Origin: Candidatus Omnitrophota bacterium | GTDB taxonomy: Bacteria; Omnitrophota; Gorgyraeia; Gygaellales; Profunditerraquicolaceae | Direction: 5' to 3' | Assembly: GCA_016214325.1 (NCBI GenBank) | Contig: JACROS010000080.1 | Location: forward strand, 1-39,101 | DNA: 39,101 bases | In this document: in pieces, positions 1 to 9,448 of the stretch | Position numbering within the stretch: position 1 is the stretch's first letter | Layout of the letters: every line of letters starts with the position of its first letter | Notes under the pieces: model-generated | Told to the model about the DNA's origin: nothing | Databases searched by the model: none | The model's input: only the letters and a program-made list of their open reading frames with translations | Position numbers and translations under genes: made by a program

Positions 1-1599
1 GAGGCTGGAGTAGGAAAGACTGCTATTGTAGAGGGGTTGGCGCAGTCAATTGTTACCGGTAATGTTCCGGAAATATTAAGGGGTAAGCGTATTGTGGTTT
101 TAGATTTGGCATTAATGGTGGCTGGTACAAAATACCGCGGACAGTTTGAAGAACGTATCAAGGCGGTAATGGAAGAAATAAAGCGTTCGCAGGATGTGAT
201 TATTTTTATTGACGAATTGCATACGCTTGTGGGAGCTGGTGCGGCTGAGGGAGCAATTGATGCTTCAAATATTTTAAAGCCGTCATTATCTCGTGGAGAG
301 ATGCAGTGTATTGGTGCTACCACTATGGATGAATACAGAAAGTATATTGAAAAAGATGCTGCTCTTGAGCGCAGGTTCCAGACAATCATGGTTGACCCTC
401 CGTCGGTGGAGCAGACCGTTGAAATATTAAAGGGCCTGCGTGATAAATATGAGGCTCATCATAGGGTAAGTTTCAGGGATGATGCCTTAGAAGCCGCAGC
501 TAAGTTATCGGACCGTTATATTTCAGGAAGGTTTCTACCCGATAAGGCAATTGATATTATTGATGAGGCTGGCTCCAGGGCAAGGCTGAATGTTTTAATT
601 GTTCCTCCTGATATTAAAAATCTCGAGGAGAAAGTGGAAGCGTTGCGTAAAGAAAAAGAGTCTTTTATTAAGTCGCAGGATTTTGAAAAGGCAGCTTCTT
701 TGCGTGATCAGGAAAGGCTCGCGCGGCAAGAATTGGAACAGCTTACTCGCGAATGGAATCAGGCCAAGGATAAAATGCGGCCTGAAGTAGGAGAGGAAGA
801 AGTTGCTAAAATTGTTGCACAGTGGACAGGGATTCCAATTTTCCGTCTTGAAGAAAAAGAGAGCGAGAAGTTGTTAAAAATTGAAGAAGATTTGCACGGG
901 CGTGTAGTTGGGCAGAATGAGGCTATTAATACGATTGCTCATGCAGTGAGGCGTTCTCGCGCAGGCATGAAAGATCCTAGGCGGCCGATTGGTTCATTTG
1001 TTTTCTTAGGGCCGACTGGTGTGGGCAAAACTTTGTTGGCGCGCGCTTTAGCTGAGTTTATGTTTGGCGATGAAGATGCATTGGTGCAGTTAGATATGTC
1101 TGAGTATATGGAGAAATTTAATGTTTCTCGTTTAGTAGGTGCACCTCCGGGTTATGTTGGATATGAAGAGGGTGGGCAGTTAACTGAAAAAGTACGCCGT
1201 CGCCCATATTCAGTAATTCTTTTAGACGAAATTGAAAAGGCGCACCCTGATGTATTTAATTTACTTTTACAAGTTTTTGAAGAGGGCCGTTTGACAGACA
1301 GCTTTGGCAGGAAAGTTGATTTTCGTAACACAATTATTATTATGACTTCTAATGTGGGAGCTGACCTTATCCGTAAAACCGGATCGCTTGGTTTTAAGAC
1401 CCAAAAAGAAGAAGTTACTTATCAGGAGATGAAAGATAAGTTGTTAGAAGAAGTTAAGCGGACGTTTAAGCCGGAGTTTATAAATCGTATTGATGATATT
1501 ATTGTCTTTAGGCCATTGTTAAAAGAAGACTTAGAGAGGATTATTAATATTGAGATTAGTTTTGTAATTGAGCGTTTGCGCGACCAGAAAATTTACTGA
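1..1599 (+). CDS. clpC: ATP-dependent Clp protease ATP-binding subunit ClpC (5' partial, 3' disrupted)
   Basis: Hexameric AAA+ unfoldase that feeds substrates to ClpP in the cytosol. The reading frame is open from base 1, beginning inside the first Walker A motif ([15 protein letters not shown]), so the N-domain lies upstream of the window and the TTG at 37 is not a start. Visible in order: D1 Walker B ([14 protein letters not shown]), the coiled-coil middle region with a UVR-like stretch ([15 protein letters not shown]), then D2 with Walker A ([14 protein letters not shown]), Walker B ([15 protein letters not shown]) and sensor region ([11 protein letters not shown]). The frame stops at 1597-1599 straight after RLRDQKIY. 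ClpC normally continues about 65-70 residues with a small domain containing GARPLRR. That segment is absent, but the extreme C-terminal tail survives in another frame just downstream (see next entry). Family identity is certain; whether the lesion is real is not. Confidence 0.95.
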   Translation, partial: EAGVGKTAIVEGLAQSIVTGNVPEILRGKRIVVLDLALMVAGTKYRGQFEERIKAVMEEIKRSQDVIIFIDELHTLVGAGAAEGAIDASNILKPSLSRGEMQCIGATTMDEYRKYIEKDAALERRFQTIMVDPPSVEQTVEILKGLRDKYEAHHRVSFRDDALEAAAKLSDRYISGRFLPDKAIDIIDEAGSRARLNVLIVPPDIKNLEEKVEALRKEKESFIKSQDFEKAASLRDQERLARQELEQLTREWNQAKDKMRPEVGEEEVAKIVAQWTGIPIFRLEEKESEKLLKIEEDLHGRVVGQNEAINTIAHAVRRSRAGMKDPRRPIGSFVFLGPTGVGKTLLARALAEFMFGDEDALVQLDMSEYMEKFNVSRLVGAPPGYVGYEEGGQLTEKVRRRPYSVILLDEIEKAHPDVFNLLLQVFEEGRLTDSFGRKVDFRNTIIIMTSNVGADLIRKTGSLGFKTQKEEVTYQEMKDKLLEEVKRTFKPEFINRIDDIIVFRPLLKEDLERIINIEISFVIERLRDQKIY

Positions 1600-1657
1600 A
1601 GGATGTAAAATAAAAATTGTTCGTAAAAATGAGGAGCTAGTTTTTGAAAAACTATGA
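1598..1657 (+). pseudogene. clpC: Out-of-frame remnant of the ClpC C-terminus
   Basis: Read in the frame beginning at 1598, this stretch gives [19 protein letters not shown] followed by TGA at 1655-1657. That resembles the usual last residues of ClpC (a basic, valine-rich strand followed by an ELVFE-type ending). Its stop overlaps the mlaE start as ATGA, the coupling style used throughout this window. It therefore looks like the true gene end, separated from the rest by a missing block of roughly 45-55 codons plus a frameshift. The loss is inferred from the family; the sequence directly shows only the two flanks. Confidence 0.7.
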
Positions 1658-2439
1658 TTAGCGGTTTCTTGTCTCATATCGGAAGAATGACGCTTTCTTT
1701 TTTGTTTTTTGCCGGCGGCTTGGCGAATTTGAGCGGCCAGGCGATTTATCTAAGTTTTGTTCCTCCTTTTCATAAGGGGCGTTTTTTTGAGCAGATAAAA
1801 AAAGCCGGTTGTGACAGCTTGCCGATAGTTTCTTTGGTGGCGTTATTTATCGGTTTTATTTTTGCCTTGCAGACTGCTTATTTTATGCAGCGTATCGGCT
1901 CAGAGATGTATATAGCAAGCCTTGTGGCTCTTTCAATTGTCAGGGAACTCGGCCCAGTGATTACTGCGCTTGTTGTTGCCGGACGAGTAGGTGCTTCAAT
2001 CACCGCAGAACTTGGTTCAATGCAGGTCACCGAGCAGATTGACGCTTTAGAGACTTTGGCGAGCAATCCAATTAAATATCTGGTGGTTCCGCGCTTCTTG
2101 GCATTAAGCATAGTGCTTCCTTTGTTGACGCTTTATGCTGATATTATCGGCATTATGGGAAGCTATATTATTTGTGTTTTTAAACTGGGGATTTCTTCAA
2201 GCCTGTATTTACATGTTACCTTTGATGCTCTTTTGTATAAAGATTTATTTACAGGGCTCGTTAAGACGATTTTCTTTGGGATGTTGATTGCACTTGTTAG
2301 CTGTTACGAAGGTTTTAATGTTGAGGGAGGCGCAGAGGGAGTTGGCCGGGCAACTACACGTTCTGTAGTTTTTACATTTATTATGATTATCGCCGCGGAC
2401 TGTTTCTTTACTGCTATATTTTATTTTATATTCCCATGA
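1654..2439 (+). CDS. mlaE: MlaE-family ABC transporter permease
   Basis: Inner-membrane permease of an MCE/Mla-type lipid transporter that moves phospholipids between inner and outer membranes. The 261 residues match family length. The conserved MlaE core is visible: hydrophobic helices near residues 60-85, then SIVRELGPVITALVVAGRVG and AELGSMQVTEQIDALETLA, followed by several membrane segments to the end. The ATG overlaps the end of the ClpC tail (ATGA), and the stop overlaps the mlaF start (ATGA), so the genes are translationally coupled. With mlaF and mlaD directly downstream this is a minimal three-gene transporter; no mlaB or mlaC is seen here. Confidence 0.93.
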   Translation: MISGFLSHIGRMTLSFLFFAGGLANLSGQAIYLSFVPPFHKGRFFEQIKKAGCDSLPIVSLVALFIGFIFALQTAYFMQRIGSEMYIASLVALSIVRELGPVITALVVAGRVGASITAELGSMQVTEQIDALETLASNPIKYLVVPRFLALSIVLPLLTLYADIIGIMGSYIICVFKLGISSSLYLHVTFDALLYKDLFTGLVKTIFFGMLIALVSCYEGFNVEGGAEGVGRATTRSVVFTFIMIIAADCFFTAIFYFIFP

Positions 2440-3188
2440 TTGAGATTAAGGAACTATATAAATCTTTTAATTCGCATCAGGTTTTAAGTGGATTAAATCT
2501 TAAGATTCAAAAAGGCTCAACTTGTGTAATTATTGGGCGTTCTGGCTGCGGGAAGAGTGTTTTACTTAAGCATATCGTCGGAATTCTTAGGCCTGATAGC
2601 GGAAAAGTATTTGTTGATGGTAAAGATGTTACTAGCTTAAAAGATAAAGAATTAAATGCTTTAAGGCTTAAAATTAGTATTGTGTTTCAAGGCGGGGCTC
2701 TTTTCGATTCTCTTAATGTCGCAGAAAATGTTGGTTTTGGTTTAATTGAGCACCAGCATATCGGCCACAAAGAACTTATGGAAAGAGTAAGAGAGTCTTT
2801 GGCTCTGGTGGATCTTAGGGGAGTTGAAGAAATGATGCCTTCTTCATTAAGCGGTGGAATGAAAAAACGCGTGGCTCTTGCGCGGGCAATTTGTATTAAG
2901 CCGGATATTATTCTTTATGATGAGCCGACGACCGGAGTTGATCCGATTACGGCAGACAGCATTAACGAATTAATTAAGAGCCTGCATGACAAATTAAAAG
3001 TAACTGCAGTGGTGGTTACCCATGATATGAAAAGCGCTTATCGGGTTGCTGACCGGATTGCCATGATGTATCAGGGAAAGATTATTGCAGAGGGCTCTCC
3101 TCAGGAAATTCAACAAACTCAAAATCCTGTTGTGCACCAGTTTATTAATGGCCTTTCTCAGGGGCCGATTACTGAGAGCTTAGGATAA
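2436..3188 (+). CDS. mlaF: MlaF-like ABC transporter ATP-binding protein
   Basis: Cytoplasmic ATPase that powers the MlaE permease. All ABC motifs are present: Walker A GRSGCGKSVLLKHI (about residues 34-47), Q-loop (IVFQGGALFDSL), signature SLSGGMKKRVALARAI, Walker B IILYDEPTTGVDP and switch His (VVVTHDM). The GGALFDSL motif after the Q-loop is typical of the Mla subgroup. It starts inside the mlaE stop (ATGA) and is followed after 17 bases by mlaD, so it belongs to the same operon. Confidence 0.94.
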   Translation: MIEIKELYKSFNSHQVLSGLNLKIQKGSTCVIIGRSGCGKSVLLKHIVGILRPDSGKVFVDGKDVTSLKDKELNALRLKISIVFQGGALFDSLNVAENVGFGLIEHQHIGHKELMERVRESLALVDLRGVEEMMPSSLSGGMKKRVALARAICIKPDIILYDEPTTGVDPITADSINELIKSLHDKLKVTAVVVTHDMKSAYRVADRIAMMYQGKIIAEGSPQEIQQTQNPVVHQFINGLSQGPITESLG

Positions 3189-3205
3189 TTAATGGAGGAA
3201 TTAAA

Positions 3206-3823
3206 ATGGTATTCGGAAAGACAAAGCTAGAATTAAAGGTTGGGATTTTTGTTATTATTGGTTTAGCGATCTTGGTGACCTTTGTTTTGTCTATCGGTAA
3301 ATTTAAAACCTGGACCGCAGGGTATAAGGTGGGTTTTATTTTTAATTTCTCAAACGGGGTTAAGGTGGGAGCTCCAGTTAGATTTGCCGGTATGGATGTT
3401 GGTGAGGTTAAGCATATTGGTATAATTATGCCAAAGAATCCCGGCGAGAAGGCTCAAGTTAATGTTGTTTGTTGGGTGAGAAAACAAGTAAATATTCCGC
3501 AGGACTCAACAATTTGGGTTAATACTTTGGGGCTTTTGGGTGAGAAATATATTGAGATTATGCCTGGCTCTGATTATGAGCATTGCCTTGTGGCTAATCA
3601 GACATTGGTTGGCGTTGATCCGTTGGCTATGCATGAGGTTGTGCGTACGGCAAAGAATATTGTAGATAATCTTGATGATAGTATTGAAAGAATAAATAGG
3701 AAAGAAGGGACTATTGGAAAACTTCTTTTTGATGATTCAGTTTATAATGAGCTGGATGCTTTTATGAAAGATATCCGCAAGAATCCCTGGAAATTATTCT
3801 TTAAAACAAAAGAGAAGAAGTAG
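3206..3823 (+). CDS. mlaD: MlaD-like MCE-domain lipid transport protein
   Basis: Substrate-binding subunit of the Mla transporter, anchored in the inner membrane with a periplasmic MCE domain. One N-terminal membrane helix (about residues 11-29) is followed by the MCE domain with FNFSNGVKVGAPVRFAGMDV and a GLLGEKYIEIMPGS segment. After the domain comes a short helical tail containing GTIGKLLFDDSVYNEL, a motif common in longer MCE proteins. At 205 residues it is a short single-MCE type. A good ribosome binding site (GGAGG near 3193) precedes the ATG. The gene ends one base before the radA start codon. Confidence 0.9.
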   Translation: MVFGKTKLELKVGIFVIIGLAILVTFVLSIGKFKTWTAGYKVGFIFNFSNGVKVGAPVRFAGMDVGEVKHIGIIMPKNPGEKAQVNVVCWVRKQVNIPQDSTIWVNTLGLLGEKYIEIMPGSDYEHCLVANQTLVGVDPLAMHEVVRTAKNIVDNLDDSIERINRKEGTIGKLLFDDSVYNELDAFMKDIRKNPWKLFFKTKEKK

Positions 3824-3824
3824 A

Positions 3825-5195
3825 GTGAAAATTAAAACTGTTTTTAGTTGTCAAAATTGTGGGTTTCAATCGCCGAAATGGTTGGGTAAGTGCCCGGATT
3901 GTAATAGTTGGAACTCTTTTGCTGAGGAAGACTTTAGTTCTTCTGATAATAAAGCTAAAGAGAGGGTGTCTTTGTATACAGATGGGCCAGTTTTATTAAA
4001 AGACGTTCAAATAAAAGAAGAGAATCGTTTAAAGACACATATTAAGGAATTGGACCGGGTTTTAGGAGGAGGGATAGTTCCGGGTTCTGTGGTTTTGATT
4101 GGAGGAGACCCTGGAGTAGGAAAGTCAACTATTTCTCTTCAGGTTTCAAGCCAGCTTACTAAACAAAATGTAACCGTGCTTTATGTAAGCGGAGAAGAAT
4201 CTGTTGCGCAAACCAAATTAAGAGCCGAGCGTTTAGGAAATATTGATTCTGAGAAATTATTTATTGTTAATCAGACGGACCTTTCTTTAATTTGTGAATA
4301 TATAAAAAAAATCAAGCCGCAGGTAGTGATTATTGATTCTATTCAGGTGGTTTTTAATCCGCAGATTAGTTCATCTCCGGGAAGTGTTAGTCAGGTTAGA
4401 GAATGTGCCGGGTTATTAACGCAATTGGCAAAAAGCTCTGGTATATCTCTTTTTATTATTGGCCATGTAACAAAAGAGGGTGCTCTTGCAGGGCCCAGGG
4501 TTTTAGAGCATATTGTAGATACTGTGCTTTATTTTGAAGGGGACAGGTTTTCAATTTACCGGATGCTTCGGGCGGTAAAAAACAGGTTTGGTTCTACAAA
4601 TGAAATTGGTGTTTTTGAAATGACTGCAGGCGGGTTGGCAGAGGTGGCTAATCCGTCGGAGATATTTTTATCTGAAAGGCCCAAAGATGTTTCTGGATCA
4701 GTTGTAGTTTCTGTTTTAGAGGGCACTCGCCCGCTTCTTGTGGAAATTCAGGCTCTTGTTGCTAGGTCTAGTTTTGGTTATGCCAGTAGGCGCGCGCAAG
4801 GGTTTGATTTCAACCGGCTTTCTTTATTAATTGCTGTGCTTGAAAAACGCATGGGGCTTGCGCTTGAGGCCGAGGATATTTTTATCAACGTTGCTGGAGG
4901 AATTAAGATTGAGGACCCAAGCGCTGATTTGGCAGTGGCTTCGGCAATTGCTTCGGCATTTGGAGATAAGATGGTTTTGCCGGAGACAGTAGTGGTAGGA
5001 GAAGTGGGCTTAGCAGGTGAAATTAGAAGTGTTGCACAGGTAAGCCTGCGGATTAGCGAAGCACAAAGACTTGGTTTTAAAAGGTGTATTTTGCCAAAGA
5101 ATAATTTTAAGAATTTGCGTCTTGAGAATTCAAATATTGAATTAGTTCCAGTTTCAACACTTAAAGAAGCATTAGATATTTTACTGGGGAGGTAG
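3825..5195 (+). CDS. radA: DNA repair protein RadA
   Basis: Cytosolic RecA-like ATPase that processes recombination intermediates, with a Lon-like C-terminal domain. The N-terminal zinc finger is intact (CQNCGFQSPKWLGKCPDC). Walker A is GGDPGVGKSTISLQ (about residues 88-101), the RadA-specific KNRFGSTNEIGVF follows, and the Lon-protease-like domain spans roughly residues 290-456. Length of 456 is normal. The start is GTG at 3825, two bases after the mlaD stop. Finding radA beside clpC and the PIN/TRAM-ispD-ispF genes matches Firmicutes gene order. Confidence 0.96.
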   Translation: MKIKTVFSCQNCGFQSPKWLGKCPDCNSWNSFAEEDFSSSDNKAKERVSLYTDGPVLLKDVQIKEENRLKTHIKELDRVLGGGIVPGSVVLIGGDPGVGKSTISLQVSSQLTKQNVTVLYVSGEESVAQTKLRAERLGNIDSEKLFIVNQTDLSLICEYIKKIKPQVVIIDSIQVVFNPQISSSPGSVSQVRECAGLLTQLAKSSGISLFIIGHVTKEGALAGPRVLEHIVDTVLYFEGDRFSIYRMLRAVKNRFGSTNEIGVFEMTAGGLAEVANPSEIFLSERPKDVSGSVVVSVLEGTRPLLVEIQALVARSSFGYASRRAQGFDFNRLSLLIAVLEKRMGLALEAEDIFINVAGGIKIEDPSADLAVASAIASAFGDKMVLPETVVVGEVGLAGEIRSVAQVSLRISEAQRLGFKRCILPKNNFKNLRLENSNIELVPVSTLKEALDILLGR

Positions 5196-5199
5196 GTAG

Positions 5200-6180
5200 A
5201 TGAATATTTTATTGGTTAGGATTTTATTTGTAGTGGGAAGTTTTATTATTGGGTATCAGACTTTATCTGTGGGTGGATCAGGTTTAATTGGTGCAGGGAT
5301 TGGCGCAGGGGCAGCTCTTTTGATGATTCTTTTAGAAATTGGCCTGCGTAAAGTTTCAGTTACTGGATTATCTAGTGCAGTTTTTGGATTAATTTTGGGT
5401 TTAATTATGGCAAAGCTTGTTGGAGATGCTTTTAGCCTTGCTCAGATTGATGTAGAATCCTTGGGCACTATTCGAGTTACTCTCACTTTGGTTTTTTGCT
5501 ATTTAGGCATGGTAATAGCGCTGCGCGGTAAAGACGAATTTAACATTATAATTCCTTATGTACGCCTGCGCCGGCAGGATAGCCCTGAAGAGATTACCTT
5601 GTTTGATACTAGCGTTATTATTGACGGCAGGATTGTGGATATTTGTAAGAGTAAGTTTCTCGGCGGGAAAATGATTATTCCTAAGTTTGTTTTAAGAGAA
5701 TTGCAACAGATTGCTGATTCAACAGATCCGATTAAGCGCCAAAGAGGAAGACGCGGCCTTGAGATGCTGCATACAGTGCAAAAAGAGGCAGGTGTTGATA
5801 TTACTATTCATGAGGAGGATTTTGCAGAAACTAATGAGGTGGATGCAAAGTTAGTAAAATTAGCTAAATTGCTTGGGGCAAGTATTTTGACGGTGGATTA
5901 TAATCTTAATCGGGTGGCTACTATTCAGGGGGTAAAGGTTTTAAATATAAATGAACTTGCAAATGCCTTAAAGCCAATGGTTTTTCCCGGCGAGAACATG
6001 CAGATTAAACTGATTAAAGAAGGAAAAGAGCATAATCAGGCAATTGGTTATCTTGATGATGGGACAATGGTGGTTGTTGAAGATGCTCGCCGGTTGATTG
6101 GGCAGGAAGTCAAAGTGGCAGTTACTTCGGTTTTGCAGACTCAGGCAGGAAGGATGATCTTTACCAAGATCGAGAAATAA
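5200..6180 (+). CDS. PIN/TRAM domain membrane protein (YacL-like)
   Basis: YacL-type protein: about four hydrophobic segments in residues 1-110, then a PIN nuclease fold (about 130-245) and a C-terminal TRAM domain (about 260-325). PIN acidic residues are visible in [15 protein letters not shown], in [11 protein letters not shown] and in the [12 protein letters not shown] motif. The TRAM part ends with the characteristic [16 protein letters not shown]. Family members are thought to be membrane-tethered RNA-binding or RNA-cleaving proteins, but their substrate is not well established. It lies 4 bases after radA and 2 bases before ispD, as in Bacillus. Confidence 0.9.
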   Translation: MNILLVRILFVVGSFIIGYQTLSVGGSGLIGAGIGAGAALLMILLEIGLRKVSVTGLSSAVFGLILGLIMAKLVGDAFSLAQIDVESLGTIRVTLTLVFCYLGMVIALRGKDEFNIIIPYVRLRRQDSPEEITLFDTSVIIDGRIVDICKSKFLGGKMIIPKFVLRELQQIADSTDPIKRQRGRRGLEMLHTVQKEAGVDITIHEEDFAETNEVDAKLVKLAKLLGASILTVDYNLNRVATIQGVKVLNINELANALKPMVFPGENMQIKLIKEGKEHNQAIGYLDDGTMVVVEDARRLIGQEVKVAVTSVLQTQAGRMIFTKIEK

Positions 6181-6182
6181 GA

Positions 6183-6863
6183 ATGAATGTATCTGCGATA
6201 GTGCTTGCAGCAGGTGCCGGAAAAAGATTCAAGTCAAAAGAATCAAAGGCGCTGGTAAGGGTTCTTGGCAAGCCACTTTTTATTTATAGCCTTGAAATAT
6301 TAAGCAAGTTATTTTTTGTTAAAGAAATTGTCGTTGTAGTTAATGATGATAATGCTTGTGATGTTGCCCGCGAAATTAAGCGTTACCGGATAAATAAAGT
6401 TAAGTGTTTGGTTAAAGGCGGCAGGCGCAGGCAGGATTCAGTGTTTTGTGGTTTGACTGCGGTTAGCGATAAAGCTGATTTCGTTTTGATCCACGATTCT
6501 GCACGGCCATTTATTAACAGTAAAATAGTTTCTGCTGTTGTGAAAGAAGCCTGTAAAATAGGCGCAGCGATTTTGGGGGTACCGGTGAAGGCTACTCTAA
6601 AGGAAATTGTCACCTGTGAAAAGATTGTAAAGAAGACGTTAGATAGAAGTAGGTTTTGGGAAATTCAGACTCCGCAGGTGTTTAAAAAAGATGTTATTCT
6701 TCAGGCTTATGATAAATTTAGCAGAGAAGATGTCACAGATGATGCATCTTTGGTGGAAAAACTTGGGAAAAAGGTGGCTGTTGTACAGGGAGCGTATTCA
6801 AATATTAAGATTACGACTCCGGAAGATTTGTGTATAGCAGAAGCGTTGCTGAAGAAAATATGA
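6183..6863 (+). CDS. ispD: 2-C-methyl-D-erythritol 4-phosphate cytidylyltransferase
   Basis: Third step of the MEP isoprenoid pathway: transfers CMP from CTP to MEP. The nucleotide-binding N-terminus AAGAGKRFKSKESKAL is present, as are GGRRRQDSVFCGL and the HDSARPFI motif. The C-terminal half has TPQVFKKDVI and the EDVTDDASLVE segment. Length of 226 residues is typical. The stop codon overlaps the ispF start (ATGA), so ispD and ispF are probably coupled. Confidence 0.95.
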   Translation: MNVSAIVLAAGAGKRFKSKESKALVRVLGKPLFIYSLEILSKLFFVKEIVVVVNDDNACDVAREIKRYRINKVKCLVKGGRRRQDSVFCGLTAVSDKADFVLIHDSARPFINSKIVSAVVKEACKIGAAILGVPVKATLKEIVTCEKIVKKTLDRSRFWEIQTPQVFKKDVILQAYDKFSREDVTDDASLVEKLGKKVAVVQGAYSNIKITTPEDLCIAEALLKKI

Positions 6864-7342
6864 AATCTCGGATTGGTATTGGTTATGATATTCATCGTTT
6901 GGTAGAGGGGCGCAAATTATTCCTAGGGGGTGTCGATATTCCCTATATCAAGGGTTTGCTTGGTCATTCCGACGGGGATGCGCTTCTGCATGCTATTTGC
7001 GATGCACTTTTGGGGGCATTGTCAGCCGGAGATATAGGGAGTCATTTTCCGGATACTGATCCAAAATACCAAGGAGTTTCAAGTAAGGTATTGTTGGAGG
7101 ATGTTGTTGAGTTGGTGAAGCTACGTAAATTTAGCATAAATAATATTGATACGGTGGTTATTGCGCAAGAACCGGTATTGGCTCCATTTAAAGAGAAAAT
7201 ATCCCAAAATATTGCACAGATTTTAAATATTAGTAAAGATTGTGTGAGTGTTAAGGCAAAGACTAATGAAGGACTGGGAGAGCTTGGCGAAAAGCTTGCT
7301 ATCGCCTGCTATGCCGTAGTGAGTTTAGAAGCGGAGGAGTAA
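6860..7342 (+). CDS. ispF: 2-C-methyl-D-erythritol 2,4-cyclodiphosphate synthase
   Basis: Fifth MEP-pathway step: cyclises CDP-ME 2-phosphate to MEcPP with loss of CMP. I place the start at the ATG at 6860, which overlaps the ispD stop and gives 160 residues beginning [14 protein letters not shown]. An upstream in-frame start at 6830 would only add ispD-overlapping sequence. The metal ligands (D and H of GYDIH) and the [19 protein letters not shown] motif are present, as are [15 protein letters not shown] and the C-terminal [11 protein letters not shown]. Confidence 0.96.
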   Translation: MKSRIGIGYDIHRLVEGRKLFLGGVDIPYIKGLLGHSDGDALLHAICDALLGALSAGDIGSHFPDTDPKYQGVSSKVLLEDVVELVKLRKFSINNIDTVVIAQEPVLAPFKEKISQNIAQILNISKDCVSVKAKTNEGLGELGEKLAIACYAVVSLEAEE

Positions 7343-7343
7343 A

Positions 7344-8027
7344 ATGGAACTTTTTATTAAGATTCTATTGGTAGTATTTATTTTATTCGTAACTAAAATT
7401 GTTTTAATAATCTTGTTTTTTTATAGTGAAATCAGAGCAGCTCAAAAAAGAGACCCTGCGGCAAAGAATTTCTTTGAAGTGCTTTTTCTTTATCCGGGGT
7501 TGCATGCGCTTATTTATTATCGTATTGCTAATCTATTACATAGAATGAGCATGACATTTTCTGCGCGTTTTGTTTCTCAGTTTGCTCGTTTTGTTACCGG
7601 TATTGAAATACATCCGGGGGCTAAAATCGGGAAAAGATTTTTTATCGATCATGGTTTAGGTGTCGTTATAGGAGAGACTACGATTATTGGAGATGGCGTG
7701 CTTTTGTATCAAGGAGTAACATTGGGTGGAACCGGGCTTCAACAAGGCAAACGTCATCCGACTATTGGTAATAATGTAGTTGTTGGAGCTGGAGCTAAGG
7801 TTCTTGGTAATATTGTTATCGGAGATAATTCTTATATCGGTGCAAACGCAGTGGTAATTAAAGATGTGCCTCCAAATTCAACTGTTGTGGGGGTGCCGGG
7901 AAGAATTACTAAGCAGGATGGCAAGAAAATCGATGTTAGTTTGGACCATATTCATGTATTGGATCCTATTATGCAGTCTGTTGAAGAGCTAGAGAAGAGA
8001 ATAGAAGAGTTAGAAAAACGCAAATAA
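7344..8027 (+). CDS. cysE: Serine O-acetyltransferase with N-terminal membrane segment
   Basis: Makes O-acetylserine from serine and acetyl-CoA for cysteine synthesis. The catalytic body is the short CysE type: [20 protein letters not shown], then left-handed beta-helix hexapeptides with the active-site region [18 protein letters not shown] and [19 protein letters not shown]. Unusually, residues 1-28 are almost entirely hydrophobic ([20 protein letters not shown] and onwards), predicting a membrane helix not found in soluble CysE. The start is supported by GGAGGAG just upstream. The last 20 residues form a charged helix. The neighbour cysS uses cysteine, as in the Bacillus cysE-cysS pair. Confidence 0.92.
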   Translation: MELFIKILLVVFILFVTKIVLIILFFYSEIRAAQKRDPAAKNFFEVLFLYPGLHALIYYRIANLLHRMSMTFSARFVSQFARFVTGIEIHPGAKIGKRFFIDHGLGVVIGETTIIGDGVLLYQGVTLGGTGLQQGKRHPTIGNNVVVGAGAKVLGNIVIGDNSYIGANAVVIKDVPPNSTVVGVPGRITKQDGKKIDVSLDHIHVLDPIMQSVEELEKRIEELEKRK

Positions 8028-8035
8028 CCTGTTTT

Positions 8036-9412
8036 ATGTCTATATATATCCAGAATTCCCTTTCAAGAAAAAAAGAATCTTTTGAGCCAGCTGTTTCTGC
8101 GCAGGTAAACATGTATACTTGCGGCGTAACTGTTTATGATGATTGCCATATTGGCCATGCGCGAAGTCTATATATTTTTGATGTTATCAGAAGGTATCTT
8201 GTTTATCGCGGGTTTAAAGTTAATTTTGTGCGTAATATTACTGATATTGATGACAAGATTATTAATCGTGCCAATGAATTAAAAGTTAGTTGGAAAGATT
8301 TGGTTGCAAAATATATCCAACGATATTATGAGGATATAGAAGCTTTGGGAATTTGCCGTGCTGATTTTGAGCCGCGGGCAACGGATAATATCGCGGAGAT
8401 GATTAAATATATTCAGGTTCTAATTGAAAAGGGTTTTGCTTATGCCTCAGGAGGAGATGTATATTTTAATGTGCGCAAGTTTTCTGGTTATGGAAAACTT
8501 TCCGGGCAGAGTATAGATGCAATGGAGTCTGGGGTGCGGATTGAACCGGCTGAGCATAAAAAAGATCCTTTGGATTTTGCACTTTGGAAAAAGTCAAAAG
8601 AAAATGAGCCGTTTTGGGAGAGCCCGTGGGGAAATGGCAGGCCGGGTTGGCATATTGAGTGTTCGGTGATGAGCCAAAAATTCTTAAAGGTCGACACTCT
8701 TGATATTCATGCCGGAGGCAGGGATTTAATCTTTCCGCATCATGAAAATGAAATTGCACAGGCAGAGGCATTAACTGGAAAACCATTTGCCAAATATTGG
8801 ATCCATCACGGGTTATTGACTATTAATTCCCAGAAGATGTCTAAGTCGCTTGGTAATTTTGTAACGATAAAGGATTTTTTATTAAAACATCGGTATGCTG
8901 ATATTCTAAAGCTTTTCTTTTTGTCTGCTCATTATTCACATCCTATAGATTATAGTGAAGAAAAGATAGTTGAAATTAAACAGGCTTTAGAAAGAATATT
9001 GATTTTTCTTGATAAAACGCAAAATTTATCAGCTTCTAGAAAAGCAGGGCAATTTTCAGATCTTGAAGACCTTCGTCAGGAATTTATTAAGGTGATGGAT
9101 GATGATTTTAATCTTCCGAAGGGGATTTCTGTAATATTTGAATTGGTCAATGCCGGTAATAAAAAACTAGATGATGTTGATTATATTGTTTGTACGAGGG
9201 AAATTATATTAGAATTAGCTGGTATTCTTGGTTTGGAATTACGTAGAGAAGAAGCGCAAGAAGATGTGAATGATTTAATTGATAAACGTAATGAAGCCAG
9301 GAAAAATAAGGATTTTAAAGAATCAGACCGGATAAGAAAAGAGCTGGAGTTAAAGGGAATAATTTTAGAAGATACAAAAGACGGAAAGACTACTTGGAGA
9401 AAAAAGCTTTAA
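8036..9412 (+). CDS. cysS: Cysteinyl-tRNA synthetase
   Basis: Class I aminoacyl-tRNA synthetase charging tRNA-Cys. The N-terminal zinc Cys and HIGH signature appear as YTCGVTVYDDCHIGHAR. The other zinc ligands are in WHIECSVM and FPHHENEIAQ, and the KMSKS loop is QKMSKSLGN. The C-terminal DALR-type helical region is complete, ending NKDFKESDRIRKEL and KDGKTTWRKK. Length of 458 is normal. It is the last gene of the first operon-like block and is followed by a repeat element. Confidence 0.97.
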   Translation: MSIYIQNSLSRKKESFEPAVSAQVNMYTCGVTVYDDCHIGHARSLYIFDVIRRYLVYRGFKVNFVRNITDIDDKIINRANELKVSWKDLVAKYIQRYYEDIEALGICRADFEPRATDNIAEMIKYIQVLIEKGFAYASGGDVYFNVRKFSGYGKLSGQSIDAMESGVRIEPAEHKKDPLDFALWKKSKENEPFWESPWGNGRPGWHIECSVMSQKFLKVDTLDIHAGGRDLIFPHHENEIAQAEALTGKPFAKYWIHHGLLTINSQKMSKSLGNFVTIKDFLLKHRYADILKLFFLSAHYSHPIDYSEEKIVEIKQALERILIFLDKTQNLSASRKAGQFSDLEDLRQEFIKVMDDDFNLPKGISVIFELVNAGNKKLDDVDYIVCTREIILELAGILGLELRREEAQEDVNDLIDKRNEARKNKDFKESDRIRKELELKGIILEDTKDGKTTWRKKL

Positions 9413-9448
9413 ATTAATTTTCTGTTTTTCATATTTGTTTTTGAAATG

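Noticed and set aside
8466-8786. 106-codon minus-strand ORF inside cysS
   Set aside because: It is a shadow of the cysS coding sequence with no ribosome binding site or family resemblance.
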